A stretch of 64,000 nt of DNA from Maniola hyperantus. Taxonomy: Eukaryota; Arthropoda; Insecta; Lepidoptera; Nymphalidae. Shown here in pieces: positions 28,101 through 33,016 of this stretch (within the stretch, counting starts at the first letter, position 1; each line of letters starts with the position of its first letter). The translations under genes were made by a program, and so were the position numbers. Under the pieces are notes generated by a model, which was not told the origin of the DNA, made no database searches, and was given only the letters and a program-made list of their open reading frames with translations. The DNA lies in assembly GCF_902806685.2 (NCBI RefSeq), contig NC_048555.1, forward strand, positions 4,588,001 to 4,652,000. Reading direction: 5' to 3'.

Positions 28101-28727
28101 CTAAGAGTAATGCTATCCCTATCTGGTTAGAAAGTGTGATAGAGATAGCACTACTATTGGATCTATTAGATTTGTACATTTATATTGGTAAACAGACTAG
28201 GAGTATTTATTGACTTCTAGTACAAGTTTGCCTCGAAAACTTAGATGGAACATCTTGAAACTTTTCGAGGTTCAATATTAAAACGACAGAGTAAAATGAA
28301 CCTGATGTTCTTTGTTTTAAAGTCGCTCATTCACCACCGATTTTTGTGTACAAATTTTTCGCTGTTGGCTTTTGTTGACTTGGGTGACCTCAATAAGCTT
28401 TCCTGTATACCCAAAGGAGATGTGTAGAGCGTATTATCTCTTTTCTTAGACTTAGGGTTAAAATGAGAAATATGTCAGGGAAAAGGCGATAAAATAAAAA
28501 TGATTATTGTAATGTGTGTATTTTGTAACTGTGTTTGCTCTAAAAAAAATTATCATCAAAATTGTCTAATACTTTAAAATTACTTTGAATCTTTTACAGT
28601 CAATCCAGGCGGTTGGGCCCCCGCAGGCGTTCTCCGTGCGGTGTATAAGAGAGAATACCCCAAGTTCCTCAAACGATTCACCAACTACGTGGTCGAGCAG
28701 TGCCGCGGCAAGCCACTAGCTATGTAG
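51..28727 (+). CDS. CERT1: Ceramide transfer protein (CERT), C-terminal part, 8 exons
   Basis: Exons: 51-201, 946-1006, 25550-25732, 26216-26322, 26426-26547, 27037-27218, 27947-28070, 28600-28727. All junctions are AG/GT and in phase, giving 351 residues plus TAG. CERT carries ceramide from ER to Golgi for sphingomyelin synthesis. Visible order: linker helix (1-70), FFAT motif EFYDAVE (81-87) that binds VAP proteins at the ER, START domain (about 132-351). The START domain has [42 protein letters not shown] and [13 protein letters not shown], each closely matching human CERT. Residues that contact ceramide in the human structure, as I recall them (Glu446, Gln467, Asn504, Tyr553), align with Glu207, Gln228, Asn259 and Tyr306. 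The loop between Gln228 and Asn259 is six residues shorter than in human. The PH domain and serine-repeat region must lie before base 1. The product ends GKPLAM. I am confident of the family; exon edges come from reading only. Confidence 0.95.
218..515 (-). mobile_element. tRNA-Arg-derived SINE with TGATGA-type tail
   Basis: On the minus strand it starts with GATAGCCTAGTGGTTAAG (box A-like), an anticodon-like CTTCTAA loop replaced here by CCTCCTAATC, and GGGTTCGATCCCGGGC (box B). It continues to the GAGAACTCTC...GTGGTAG body and ends near CATCATCATGATCA. Such elements are widespread in Lepidoptera. It is not a functional tRNA. Confidence 0.8.
664..850 (+). mobile_element. Helitron-like family A, truncated
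   Basis: It begins TCTTAAATATATAAAAGGAA, then the ACTGACTGACT run, CTCAAACTACTGGACGGAT, TTTGGCATGCAG and CCCCTAAGGGGGTG. The usual 3' end (GCGGACGAAGTCGCG..CTAGT) is missing. Family A copies also lie at 7850-8055, 8655-8870, 15318-15535, 27540-27930, 45286-45345, 52506-52728 and 53410-53640. Confidence 0.65.
946..1006 (+). CDS. CERT1: CERT exon B (linker)
   Basis: Acceptor TTTGTTCTAG ends at 945; donor GTAAGT starts at 1007. It encodes [20 protein letters not shown] after a shared Met codon. It joins in phase 0 to exon C to give GPDHEEGPHS, matching human GPDYEEGPNS across the same boundary. The following intron is about 24.5 kb. Confidence 0.9.
1232..1497. mobile_element. Palindromic MITE with about 95-bp terminal inverted repeats
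   Basis: The left arm (ATCATCATTTCAACTTATTA, CTGTCAAGAACATGTGCTGC, GAAAAACGTATTCATAGTTA) is the reverse complement of the right arm ending near 1497. Even the middle (TTCTGCCCCTTTGATTGG / CCAATAAAGGAGCAGAA) pairs. A transcript would fold into a long hairpin. It has no ORF of its own. Confidence 0.8.
1768..1895 (-). repeat. Dispersed repeat, AGGGTTCCGTA family
   Basis: It carries GGGTTCCGTAAACTGTCGTG, CTGTCAAGAAACCTACTTCC and TTGACCTAGAATCATGAGAT. The same family appears forward at 2878-3070, 15655-16065 and 60875-61310, and reversed at 61560-61790. The transposon class is not known to me. Confidence 0.65.
1896..2254 (+). mobile_element. LINE 3' end (non-LTR reverse transcriptase C-terminus)
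   Basis: Broken frames encode [32 protein letters not shown] and [16 protein letters not shown], the familiar C-terminal end of RTE-type lepidopteran retrotransposons, followed by a TGATGATGATG tail. It is 5'-truncated and inactive. Related copies lie at 16440-16660, 18858-19130 and, reversed, 42150-42245. Confidence 0.7.
2527..2875 (+). repeat. SINE-like dispersed repeat
   Basis: A tRNA-like head (TTCAGTAGGAGGTCCCGGGTTCGGGC) is followed by GGGAGGCTACGGCCGTGGC, CGGCAAAGCCGTACCG, GGTTAGCCCGCCCGC and CATCATCACTTACCACCA. Reversed copies of the same body lie at 10098-10330 and 55010-55215. Confidence 0.6.
3073..3275 (+). repeat. Copy of a MITE also at 48924-49309
   Basis: It shares GTAGGCCACTCGGAGTCAAT, TTTTGCACGCTATAC, AAATGAGGCAAATGG and TTTTTGCTAGCGTTCTGGTT with the second copy. 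Only the right part is present here. Confidence 0.7.
4140..4412 (+). promoter_or_regulatory. Candidate internal promoter and short first exon
   Basis: In an AT-rich intron this stretch is strikingly GC-rich around 4190-4225 (CCGCGGCGGCCGG). It runs through pyrimidine-rich sequence to an ATG at 4400 in a good insect context (GAAAATG), then MSTPG and a GTGAGT donor at 4413. This is the layout of a 5' UTR with a short first coding exon ending in phase 1. CERT exons C and D begin in phase 0, so direct splicing to them would not fit. It could start a nested gene, use an exon I did not see, or be chance. Confidence 0.3.
4891..5046. mobile_element. Palindromic MITE, family 'ACATCGACC'
   Basis: The arms GTACATCGACC..GAAATCTCATT and its complement flank GTCTCTGTC..TTTGTCGG..GACAGAGA, so the whole element folds back. 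Other copies lie at 22665-22812, 31908-32095, 41520-41702 and 47945-48085. Confidence 0.75.
5130..5240 (-). mobile_element. SINE tail remnant
   Basis: Reading on the minus strand, a GAGAGGAG...CGGCGATGGATTCATCATGATGATG end like the tRNA-Arg SINE is present, without a recognisable head. Confidence 0.5.
5765..5925 (-). mobile_element. tRNA-Phe-like SINE
   Basis: On the minus strand, CCTCAATAGCCCAACGGGTA, an anticodon-like loop CTGAAAA, and ACGGTTCAAACCCCGCCCG give a tRNA-like head with boxes A and B. The body (CACTATTGTCGTACCTACTC, AATATTAGGCATTAACATGG) follows. It is not a functional tRNA because the acceptor stem does not close. A plus-strand relative lies at 60745-60850. Confidence 0.7.
6440..6670. 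mobile_element. MITE with TATAGTCCGGTC ends
   Basis: TTATATTATAGTCCGGTCAA at the left pairs with GACCGGACTATAATACAA at the right; inner arms TTGGTACGAATATTGTGAAC and its near complement also pair. A short, AT-rich copy lies at 17395-17500. Confidence 0.75.
7195..7320 (+). mobile_element. Helitron-like family B fragment
   Basis: It matches the family B start (ATAAATGCGAAA, GTTTGTCCTTCAAT, GCAACGGAGCAACGGATTGA). The 3' CTAGT end is missing. Confidence 0.5.
7850..8055 (-). mobile_element. Helitron-like family A
   Basis: It runs from ACCGCGACTTCATCCGCGTG through CCCCCTTAGGGGTTG and CAGTAGTTTGAGCTGTACG to the TCAGTCAGTCAG run and TTATATATATAGA. Confidence 0.65.
8156..8218. repeat. Perfect 30-bp inverted repeat with 3-nt loop
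   Basis: Bases 8156-8185 are the exact reverse complement of 8189-8218, separated by CCT. The arm includes AAGATTGCCTTGACTTCCAA. No mismatch is seen, which suggests a recent origin or conservation. Confidence 0.9.
8220..8325 (+). mobile_element. Helitron-like family B, 3' end
   Basis: It carries CATAGGCTACTTTTTATCCC, TAAATCCACGCG and TCGCGGGCATCAGCTAGT. It directly follows the perfect hairpin. Confidence 0.55.
8655..8870 (-). mobile_element. Helitron-like family A
   Basis: It has GCGACTTCGTCCTCCTGGAC, CGCTTAGGGGTTGAATTTTC, AGTAGTTTGAGCTGTACGTT and CAGTCAGTCAGTCACCTT. It is slightly diverged from the other copies. Confidence 0.65.
9108..9311 (+). mobile_element. Helitron-like family B, near full length
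   Basis: It runs from TTATAAATACGAAAGTGTGT through GTTGGTTTGTCCTTCAAT, GGATTTTTAAATACC and ACGCGGACGAAGTCGCGGGC to CTAGTA. The GC hairpin just before CTAGT is what Helitron 3' ends look like. It has no transposase. Confidence 0.65.
10098..10330 (-). repeat. Reversed copy of the SINE-like repeat at 2527
   Basis: Shared blocks are TGGTGGTAAGTGATGATGCA, GAAGCGGGCTAACCTGGAAG, TTTCTACACGGCATCGTACC and GGGTGGTAACCAGCCACGGC. Confidence 0.6.
10595..10820 (+). repeat. Dispersed repeat related to the AGGGTTCCGTA family
   Basis: It starts AAAAAGTGCGAGTCGGAATC and ends GACAGACGGATGGATCC, GGTACGGAACCC, the same end motifs as 15655-16065 but a different middle. Confidence 0.5.
10852..11415. mobile_element. 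MITE with long inverted arms
   Basis: GATGAGAAGGGTCGAGGCGA at the left pairs with TCGCCTCGACTATTCTCAT at the right. Inner blocks (GGCTGTCCGCTAGAG, GCCGGACGTCCGGCA, GATAGGTTTACCGATTTTAT) also pair. It has no credible ORF. Confidence 0.7.
11715..12010. repeat. GC-rich repeat with GCGTTGC/GCAACGC blocks
   Basis: A local GC island carries alternating GCGGTGCCG, GCGTTGC and their complements, with end motifs GATGCGTTGC and GGAAACGCATTGTGTAGCC. Overlapping ORFs here are artefacts of GC content. It is probably a non-autonomous DNA element. Confidence 0.5.
13640..13916. mobile_element. MITE with about 100-bp inverted repeats
   Basis: The left arm (ATAATTTAATTTATTACCGA, TATACAAGAGTTAATA, GTTCCATAATAATA) is almost perfectly complementary to the right arm ending near 13916. 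The loop is about 75 bases (GGTGCCATTGTGGAGTC). Confidence 0.8.
13975..14125 (+). mobile_element. Helitron-like family B, degraded
   Basis: It carries GAATGTGAAAGTGTGTTT, ACTTTTTATCCCGGAAAATC and AAAAACCTAAATCCACG. The 3' end has decayed. Confidence 0.5.
14342..14403. repeat. Inverted repeat (hairpin)
   Basis: TTAAGGTTTCCATTATTA pairs with TAAATAATGGAAACCTTAA across about 25 bases. Confidence 0.7.
14415..14900. mobile_element. Fold-back element, family 'TTTATAAAAGCTGAAAG'
   Basis: The left arm reads CCAGACCTTCCTTATTTTAT, AAAGTTTCTCTG, CCCCAACACTGG, GGAGATAACAG; the right arm is its complement. The centre has CAGACACTT..GGGGTT blocks. Copies lie at 18000-18450, 30785-31085 and a half copy at 56550-56760. 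Confidence 0.75.
15318..15535 (+). mobile_element. Helitron-like family A
   Basis: It runs from CTAAATATATAAAAGGAAAA and an ACTG tandem run, through CGGATCAGGCTGAAATTTGG and CCCTAAGGGGGTGAAAT, to CGAGCATAAGCTACAT, with the CTAGT end mutated. Confidence 0.65.
15655..16065 (+). repeat. AGGGTTCCGTA family, long copy
   Basis: It begins CCGGTCAAGTGCGAGTCAGG, continues ATGATACCCCACTTGATATA and TTCTAGGTCAACGGGAAGTA, and ends GGTACGGAACCCTAAAA. The start GGGTTCCGTAC and the end GTACGGAACCC form a short inverted repeat. Confidence 0.65.
16440..16660 (+). mobile_element. LINE 3' end with TGATGA tail
   Basis: It has GTGCTGGAATGGCGACCTCG, GGACGACATCAGACGAGTCG and TGTGGAAGTCCCTACAAGAG, then TTGATGATGATGATGA, like 1896-2254. 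It is frameshifted and dead. Confidence 0.7.
18000..18450. mobile_element. Fold-back element, family 'TTTATAAAAGCTGAAAG'
   Basis: Arms contain CGTTGTTTTATAAAAGCTAA, CCCCAACTCATGGAGTAACG and GCAGATAACAGGTAACAAAG with complements at 18290-18440. The central block resembles the element at 14415. Confidence 0.7.
18778..18860. mobile_element. Half copy of the MITE at 36475
   Basis: It shares GGTGATTCGCTAACTCA and TTGACATTTATTTTTAATCC with the left arm of the element at 36475-36662. Confidence 0.55.
18858..19040 (+). mobile_element. LINE 3' end before an expanded TGA run
   Basis: It carries GGTTGCGAAGCTGAAGTGGC, GCAGGGAGCCGCTGGATCCA and GTGTGGAAGTCCCTACAAGA. An internal deletion removes the part before the TRWTDD region. 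Confidence 0.7.
19041..19130 (+). repeat. (TGA)30 microsatellite
   Basis: Ninety uninterrupted bases of TGA at the LINE tail. Poly-Asp, poly-Met and poly-Ser ORFs here are artefacts of the repeat. Confidence 0.97.
19351..20250 (+). mobile_element. tRNA-Arg SINE interrupted by a nested element
   Basis: The head (GATAGCCTAGTGGTTAGGAC, anticodon-like loop CTTCTAA reading Arg TCT, GGGGGTTCGATCCCGGGC) stops at about 19440. The body resumes at about 20026 (GCGTTTTAAGTAATTTTATA, GAGAGTTCTCCATAATG, CCGGCGATGGGTTGATTATG). Between them is the element at 19441-20025. Confidence 0.8.
19441..20025. mobile_element. GC-rich element with TGTACGCACCT ends (copy 1)
   Basis: It starts GTATGTACGCACCTAAGCTG and ends AGGTGCGTACAGATC, which is inverted. 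The interior is nearly identical to 44195-44790, so its apparent 66-71 aa ORFs recur in both copies and reflect repeat sequence only. It carries many GCGACGCG/CGCGTCGC blocks. Confidence 0.8.
20400..20564 (+). promoter_or_regulatory. Possible promoter-like segment with a CRE
   Basis: A TATATAGATATATTATATA block (20420-20440) is followed by a perfect CRE, TGACGTCA (20459-20466), and about 100 bases later by an AAGG/GTAAGT donor at 20565. It lies 5 kb before the CERT FFAT exon. The evidence is weak motif matching only. Confidence 0.2.
21100..21765 (+). repeat. Direct duplication; first copy carries a MITE insertion
   Basis: TTTTTCATTTTTCTTTGTAT, TTCATCG..GTTTACGTCAG, GTGCT.ATTCCGC and GATGGCTCCAAACCCATGAT occur at 21120-21500 and again at 21545-21745. 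The second copy lacks the insertion at 21176-21376, giving an empty site. Confidence 0.8.
21176..21376. mobile_element. GC-rich MITE with TAGTACGCGACAGGT end
   Basis: TA-flanked (21174-21175 and 21377-21378) as judged from the empty site in the neighbouring duplicate. The interior has CCCCGCACGTCACCCGCG and ACCGATTGCCATTTCAAC. Relatives lie at 25110-25272, 29948-30052, 42250-42390, 53965-54050 and 57098-57200. Confidence 0.75.
22060..22155. mobile_element. Short inverted-repeat element related to 19441
   Basis: AAAGGTTCGTACG at the left pairs with CGTACGAACCTT at the right. The interior (GAGCGGCGCGGCGCGGCGC, TTCAGTCCGACTGCAG) resembles the right end of the 19441 and 44195 elements. Confidence 0.65.
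22326..22560 (-). mobile_element. Helitron-like family B
   Basis: It runs from CTAGCTGATACCTGCGACTT through ACTCTCCAAGTCTTTAACTA and TTGAAGGACAAACCAATAAA to ACACACTTTCGCATTTATAA on the plus strand. Confidence 0.65.
22665..22812. mobile_element. Palindromic MITE, family 'ACATCGACC'
   Basis: GCAAAAAATAATGTACATCG at the left pairs with GATGTGCATTATTTTCTGCC at the right; the inner arms GGAGCATTGTCTTTGTCG pair as well. Confidence 0.75.
23310..23460. mobile_element. MITE shared with 55250-55405
   Basis: Both copies have ATCATTATTACAATCTCAAT, GAATTTGTGCGATTCTTGTT and GATTGCGATCGTGACATTGT. The outer parts are roughly inverted. Confidence 0.65.
23599..23620. repeat. Small perfect hairpin
   Basis: GCGGACCACT and AGTGGTCCGC pair across GA. 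No function can be assigned. Confidence 0.6.
24265..24440 (-). mobile_element. Helitron-like family C
   Basis: It starts CTAGCTGTCCCGGCGAACTT and includes TCCGTAAGAACCATCCCC and CTCGAGATTTGCGATCAGCA. A plus-strand copy lies at 44020-44193 ending GGCAGCTAGT. Confidence 0.6.
24760..24900 (+). mobile_element. SINE body fragment
   Basis: CTTGCTTCAACGGTGAAGGA, ACGAAACCTGCATGCC and GACGATGGGTTGACATG match the body of the tRNA-Arg SINE. The head is missing. Confidence 0.6.
25110..25272. mobile_element. GC-rich MITE (CGCGACAGGTTGA family)
   Basis: AGTTCGCGACAGGTTGAGAT at the left pairs with CATTTCAACTTGTCGCGTAC at the right; the interior is CCCGCA/TGCGGG rich. It lies about 280 bases before the CERT FFAT exon. 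Confidence 0.8.
25550..25732 (+). CDS. CERT1: CERT exon C (FFAT motif)
   Basis: Acceptor TTTTGTCTACAG ends at 25549; donor GTAAGC starts at 25733. The exon is exactly 61 codons, phase 0 at both ends, so skipping it would keep the frame but remove ER targeting. It encodes [17 protein letters not shown]; the EFYDAVE core with an acidic flank fits the FFAT motif that binds VAP. The exon is GC-rich (CCGCCGCCGGCC). A decayed copy follows within 30 bases. Confidence 0.93.
25751..25915 (+). pseudogene. Degenerate tandem copy of CERT FFAT exon
   Basis: The sequence 25770-25915 aligns with exon C from the FFAT motif to the donor. In the homologous frame it reads [32 protein letters not shown] and [13 protein letters not shown], then GTAAGC. 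The frame is open, but the FFAT core has become I-Y-N-A-A-E and the [12 protein letters not shown] start is gone. Upstream there is an in-frame TAA (25749-25751) and no good acceptor. It is best read as a decayed exon duplicate. Use as a weak alternative exon cannot be excluded. Confidence 0.8.
26216..26322 (+). CDS. CERT1: CERT exon D (start of START domain)
   Basis: Acceptor TTTTTATTTCAG ends at 26215; donor GTATGC starts at 26323. It encodes [18 protein letters not shown] then [15 protein letters not shown], aligning with human NWQLVVEEGEMKVYRR. The final Arg codon is split AG/G with the next exon. Confidence 0.94.
26426..26547 (+). CDS. CERT1: CERT exon E (START domain)
   Basis: Acceptor ACATTTTCAG ends at 26425; donor GTAAGT starts at 26548. 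It encodes [18 protein letters not shown] then [14 protein letters not shown]. Arg203 and Glu207 occupy the places of human Arg442 and Glu446, the ceramide-contacting acidic residue. It ends with one base of a split Thr codon. Confidence 0.95.
27037..27218 (+). CDS. CERT1: CERT exon F (START domain)
   Basis: Acceptor TGTTTGCAG ends at 27036; donor GTGAGT starts at 27219. It encodes [36 protein letters not shown] and the [11 protein letters not shown] end. Gln228 and Asn259 match human ceramide-binding Gln467 and Asn504. The PASQRD string is shared with human CERT. Confidence 0.95.
27283..27480 (-). repeat. Retroelement-like repeat in CERT intron F-G
   Basis: GAGCAAACGAGCAAGCGGGA, GATTACCGCCGCCCATGAAT and TGCGTTGCCGGCCTTTCAGG are a common lepidopteran repeat block. 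The LINE-tail pieces at 58030-58110 and 63744-63812 share the GGCGGTAATCA...GCTCGTTTGCTC end in reverse. Confidence 0.5.
27540..27930 (-). mobile_element. Helitron-like family A with long CAGT run
   Basis: It begins CTAGCTTATGCCCGCGACTT, has an internal duplication of the CCCTTTTAGGG-type segment, and ends in about eleven TCAG units (27856-27900) and TTTATATATATAGA. The end is about 17 bases from the exon G acceptor. Confidence 0.7.
27947..28070 (+). CDS. CERT1: CERT exon G (START domain)
   Basis: Acceptor ATTGTTGCAG ends at 27946; donor GTGAGT starts at 28071. It encodes [18 protein letters not shown] then [20 protein letters not shown] and the following Tyr306 match human SRDNILCKITY. A Helitron-like repeat stops about 17 bases before the acceptor, so the branch-point region is probably inside or beside it. 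Confidence 0.93.
28600..28727 (+). CDS. CERT1: CERT terminal exon H
   Basis: Acceptor TCTTTTACAG ends at 28599. It encodes [34 protein letters not shown] and CRGKPLAM, then TAG at 28725-28727. This is the C-terminal helix of the START domain, nearly identical to human around VNPGGWAP and YPKFLKRFT. Confidence 0.96.
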
Positions 28728-29011
28728 CAACTACCAGGTTGGTACGGCTGAGCGACACAAACATTGCCTGCAATATATTTTCTACTTGTAACATTCAACT
28801 TATTTTTGATAAGGGTATTTTTTTAAACTATATTATCTAGGGATACATGAGAAAGAAAAATACCGATACTCGATCACAGGTATTGGTAGCGATAAGTATT
28901 GAAACGATATTATGTTTTCGATAATAGTCGACTACTATTTATCTAAAAGTAGAAAATAGTATGATGCTAAGCGCTATATACTGTAGGGATTTTCAAACGA
29001 TTTGAAATTCG

Positions 29012-29017
29012 AATAAA
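29012..29017 (+). terminator. Candidate poly(A) signal for CERT
   Basis: This is the first AATAAA after the CERT stop, about 285 bases downstream, and would give a short 3' UTR. Further AATAAA copies occur near 29208 and 30178-30210, so the site actually used is unknown. Confidence 0.35.
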
Positions 29018-29947
29018 AGAAAATTTAAACAAGATAAGTATCAAGTGAATTCTGGAAATAACTATACCGGAAGTATCGAAACTTAATCATCGAATATAAT
29101 TACAACTGTAGAATCAGTAAGTACAATATTAAGGTAAGTTTGTACAATTTTTCCGGTCTGGTAGAATTCGAGTATATAAATGCTAACACTAGCCATCGCT
29201 TGTGCGGAATAAAAATCCGTAATGTTGAATATAGGACTCGGTCTTTAGATTCGAGATATCGATATTGTTGTCGAGATAATATGCTTATTCGTACTACTCT
29301 TAGTATCGTCAGAGTGAACTAGAGTGAAGGAACTCTCAGTTTGATCCTGAATCAACGATATGTCAAATTAGGCTATGGTGAGGTAAAATTAAGAAAAATA
29401 GCGCTACCTGTACTATCATTTGACACCTGCCAATGACGTCGAAGTCTCGACGTTTTGTTAGAAGTTCCCTAACTGTCGTAAACTGTGGTACCGTATAGAA
29501 ATAGTAATGAGTATCGGGTATGTATCGATACTTTTTTTTGTATCCCTAAGGGCGATCACGCACTTATCCGATCCGAATCCGTGAAAATACGCATATAAAA
29601 AATATCTACGTCATAAGCTACAATACAAATAGTTTTATGACTACTTCGGAACGTATTTTCACGGACTCGGATCGGATGAGTGCGTAACCGCCGTAATAGT
29701 ATCAAATATTCGTCTCTATATCCAGACGATTTATAATGTCTTTACTATTTTACTTTCGAATGACGGCATATGTTTAATAATTTTGTCTTTTATTAATTTA
29801 ATTGTGTACTTGTAACTATGCGGTAGCCTATGAAAAAGTAATTGATAAAATTAAAGCTACGCCTAAAATCTGATGCATAAGTGTACTTGATACAAAAAAA
29901 ACTGAAAATCGTGACCTGTAAGTAACTTGTCATATAAACTGTATATA

Positions 29948-30052
29948 GTGTGCGACAGGTTGAAATCGCAATCGGAGGGTGCGGGCGAGCGCGGGTGACT
30001 TGCGGGTGTACGGGGCGTCCCCCTGCGTTATACCGATTGCTGTCGCGGATTA
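29948..30052. mobile_element. GC-rich MITE (CGCGACAGGTTGA family)
   Basis: TGCGACAGGTTGAAATCGCA, GGGCGAGCGCGGGTGACTTG and ACCGATTGCTGTCGCGGA place it with the copies at 21176 and 25110. Confidence 0.75.
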
Positions 30053-30784
30053 TAGTATATTGTATAATAATATTATGATAATTATTGTATTTATGTAATT
30101 AGTGTAAAGATTTCTCCTTGTACAGAAATCCGATTATTTACACACATATTTAGTAAGGTCCTGAATGTAAGGTTAAAATAAATTATTATATTTATTTATA
30201 TCTATAAATAAAATAGAGGTCTTCGTGTCTGGAATTTATTTGGTGTATATTTATTATACTATATCATAATCAACCAAAAATATTTTATTTATTTATTTAA
30301 TACTATTACAAAGATAATAATATTACTATGTAATAAAATTAAAACAAACTCGTACTAAAAATATTACGCTATCGTTTTACTAGAATGATATTATAATTAT
30401 GTAAAAAGAAGTACAGCGCGACAAGGCTATCTTGGCCCGTGAGAATCGGAACTGGCGTTGCCGTCAAGTGTTCCCTTTGTTCTTGTTTGAATATTCCAAG
30501 CCTTCGTTCTCCAACAGCGCCCCCCTGTCAATCTCATTCAAGTGCCAAGGGAGCCATGTCGCCCTGTAGATACGTTGCATACGCGTCTAAAGTGAAGACT
30601 CTAAACTGCCTACCGTATTTGGGTCACCCTCGTAGATAGCTATCTCTTCTACCTTCGTGTGTTTTGTATCTTATGTCTTACTCATCAGCGAGCAAGAATT
30701 TTATACACCTTATAATATAATCGTAACGTATCTAGGTGTAATATCATTGTTTCTATACAATTTAATTTACTGCATAGATTCTGC

Positions 30785-31085
30785 TGGAATAAGAGCCCGT
30801 GAGGGCCAGACCTTCGTTATTTTATAAAAGCTAAAAGTGTCTATGTAAATTGCCCCCAACACTGGTAGGAACGATCAGCGACTATGAAGTTTGGATCATC
30901 GTAGCATTAGCAGGTACGATGAAACAAATCTTTCGTCAAAGTGTTATTTTTTTATATTTTCTTCGGAATAATATAGAAATCACGTCATGCGTTGCGTGAG
31001 TCATCGTTCCTACCTGTGTTGGGGACAATTCGCAGATAAACTTTCAGCTTTTATAAAATAATGATGATCTGGCCCTCCAGGCTCT
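30785..31085. mobile_element. Fold-back element, family 'TTTATAAAAGCTGAAAG'
   Basis: TAAGAGCCCGTGAGGGCCAG and TATTTTATAAAAGCTAAAAG at the left pair with CTTTCAGCTTTTATAAAATA and CTGGCCCTCCAGGCTCTT at the right. Confidence 0.75.
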
Positions 31086-31907
31086 TTCTCTATACGGAAT
31101 CAGGTATTTGATATAAACAAGTATTTATTATATATTATGTATTTAGAATAAAGGAGACCTGTACAGATGTAACATTTTGTATCAATTGATAGACATTGTG
31201 AAAGTTGAATTTTAAAGTTTTTGATGTTGTAACTTTTATTGTCAAATTAAAATTGTTTACAAAATTGGGAGTATAATGCGGCCGATTCTCTTGTACACAG
31301 TCTCTTAACTAAATTAACTGGTCTAAATCTAGTGCTATCCTTTTCTGCAAGCAACATTATGAAAGGGATAGCAATAGATTTAGACGTTCCATTTTAGTTT
31401 AGTTTAGAGATTGTGTACAACGGAATTAGCCACATTATTATTATAAAAAAGTAAGTATAAATTTCTATTCATTCTATATTATTAATAAAATTATAATTAC
31501 ATTTTCTCGTGTTAGCTAACTTTTAGTTGCTTCTTGATTTACCAAAAAAACAGGTTAATTATTGTCTCTTGAATTTATGTAAGTAACGAAACAGCGGCGG
31601 ACTTAAATATCTTATTAAACCCTGTATTTTCTCTTTGAAAGGAAAATCATTCATTCCAGTTTTTATTTTAGGATTTTGAATGTTTGTTTTTATATGAAAA
31701 TAAATATCACAAAAGGAATAGTTATGTATTTAACGAGACAAAATGTCTATTTTTGTATCGATCGACTAATTACGAGTAACCTTAGTATGAGTTTTTATAG
31801 AATTCTAAAAAAATCGCTAGTTCCATTCTTCTTCCATTCATTCCATCTATAGCTAGCGCCGCTAGCGATTGTGAAATATAACTCGGTACCTAGTACAAAA
31901 TCTGACT

Positions 31908-32095
31908 ACAGTACGTGGCAGAAAATAATGTACATCGACCTTTAGAAAGACACAGTGGTTTTGTAAGAGCAGTGTCTTTGTCGTTGAGACCGACAAAACG
32001 TCACACAGGTATGAGTGACAGAGACAACACTCTACAAAGCCGAAATCTCATCTCATTCTAAAGATCGATGTACATTATTTTCTGCCGGGTACTGT
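31908..32095. mobile_element. Palindromic MITE, family 'ACATCGACC', best-bounded copy
   Basis: The element is 188 bp. ACAGTACGTGGCAGAAAATA at the left and TATTTTCTGCCGGGTACTGT-type sequence at the right are inverted, followed by ACATCGACCTTTAGAA and its complement. Possible 3-bp ACT flanks. Confidence 0.8.
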
Positions 32096-32811
32096 ACTAA
32101 AGTTTATTAAAGTTCAAAAGTAGGGCTAGGTCTATAAATGGTTACAAACACTGAAAATCTCAAAAAGCTCATCTCTTACTATTCCTTTGAAAACTTGTAT
32201 CAGATATATTCTTTTTAGTTTCTCTACGCTTAGTTTAAGTTTTGAGAAGGATGTTGTTTATTTATCTTTTGTCTCAAATGTACCTACTATAGGAGAGCGA
32301 GAAGGGTATTTAGATTGCATTTATAAAGCAATGTTGGAATTGTATGTTATAATGCCTGGCTCTGAACAGAATTCTTTTGACGACACATGTTAAATCAACG
32401 GACAAATAAAAAATATACTTCGAACATTATAGGCCCCATAGAAAGGACATGCATGTGACGTCATCACAAATTAAATATGGCGTATGTAATGGGGCACTAT
32501 AAATCTATTCAAAGACAATCGAGACATTTTATGGTTGATTTTTAATTTTTTATTGGTTTATAAAGGTCTCGTTAAAAGCATTCTGTTCCGAGGCAGCCTG
32601 TCTAAATATGTTTTTTAATTATTGTTTATAATAAAATGTTTTATGATGGATAGCTGCGTCTTTTTATTAAATAGCCCAATATCCATACTATTATCCACAT
32701 AATTTTATAAATGCGGGGGGAGTGTATCGTCTGTTCCCTTTACATGGTTTAACGAAATGGTTTAAAAAGAGGATTCACGTACGCTTTTTGGGCATCATAG
32801 GAGAGTGAAAG

Positions 32812-33016
32812 CACACGAGTAGATATTATAGACCAGAGGGGAAGCTTCACACTAGCTCACGCACACCACGACGTGCCACGGACGCTCTGTGCGCCCAGTT
32901 TGGCGGCAAACGGAGCGTCCGTGACACGTGTGCGTGAACTGCGCTAGAGTGAGTCAACCTACAGCCAGCGCCGCTAGTATGAAGCTTCCCCTCTGGTCTA
33001 TATATCTACTCGTGTG
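32812..33016. mobile_element. MITE with CACACGAGTAGATAT ends
   Basis: CACACGAGTAGATATTATAG and ACCAGAGGGGAAGCTTC at the left pair with GAAGCTTCCCCTCTGGT and CTATATATCTACTCGTGTG at the right. TGAAAG lies just outside both ends. The interior has GCACACCACGACGTGCC and CGGACGCTCTGTG arms. Confidence 0.8.
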
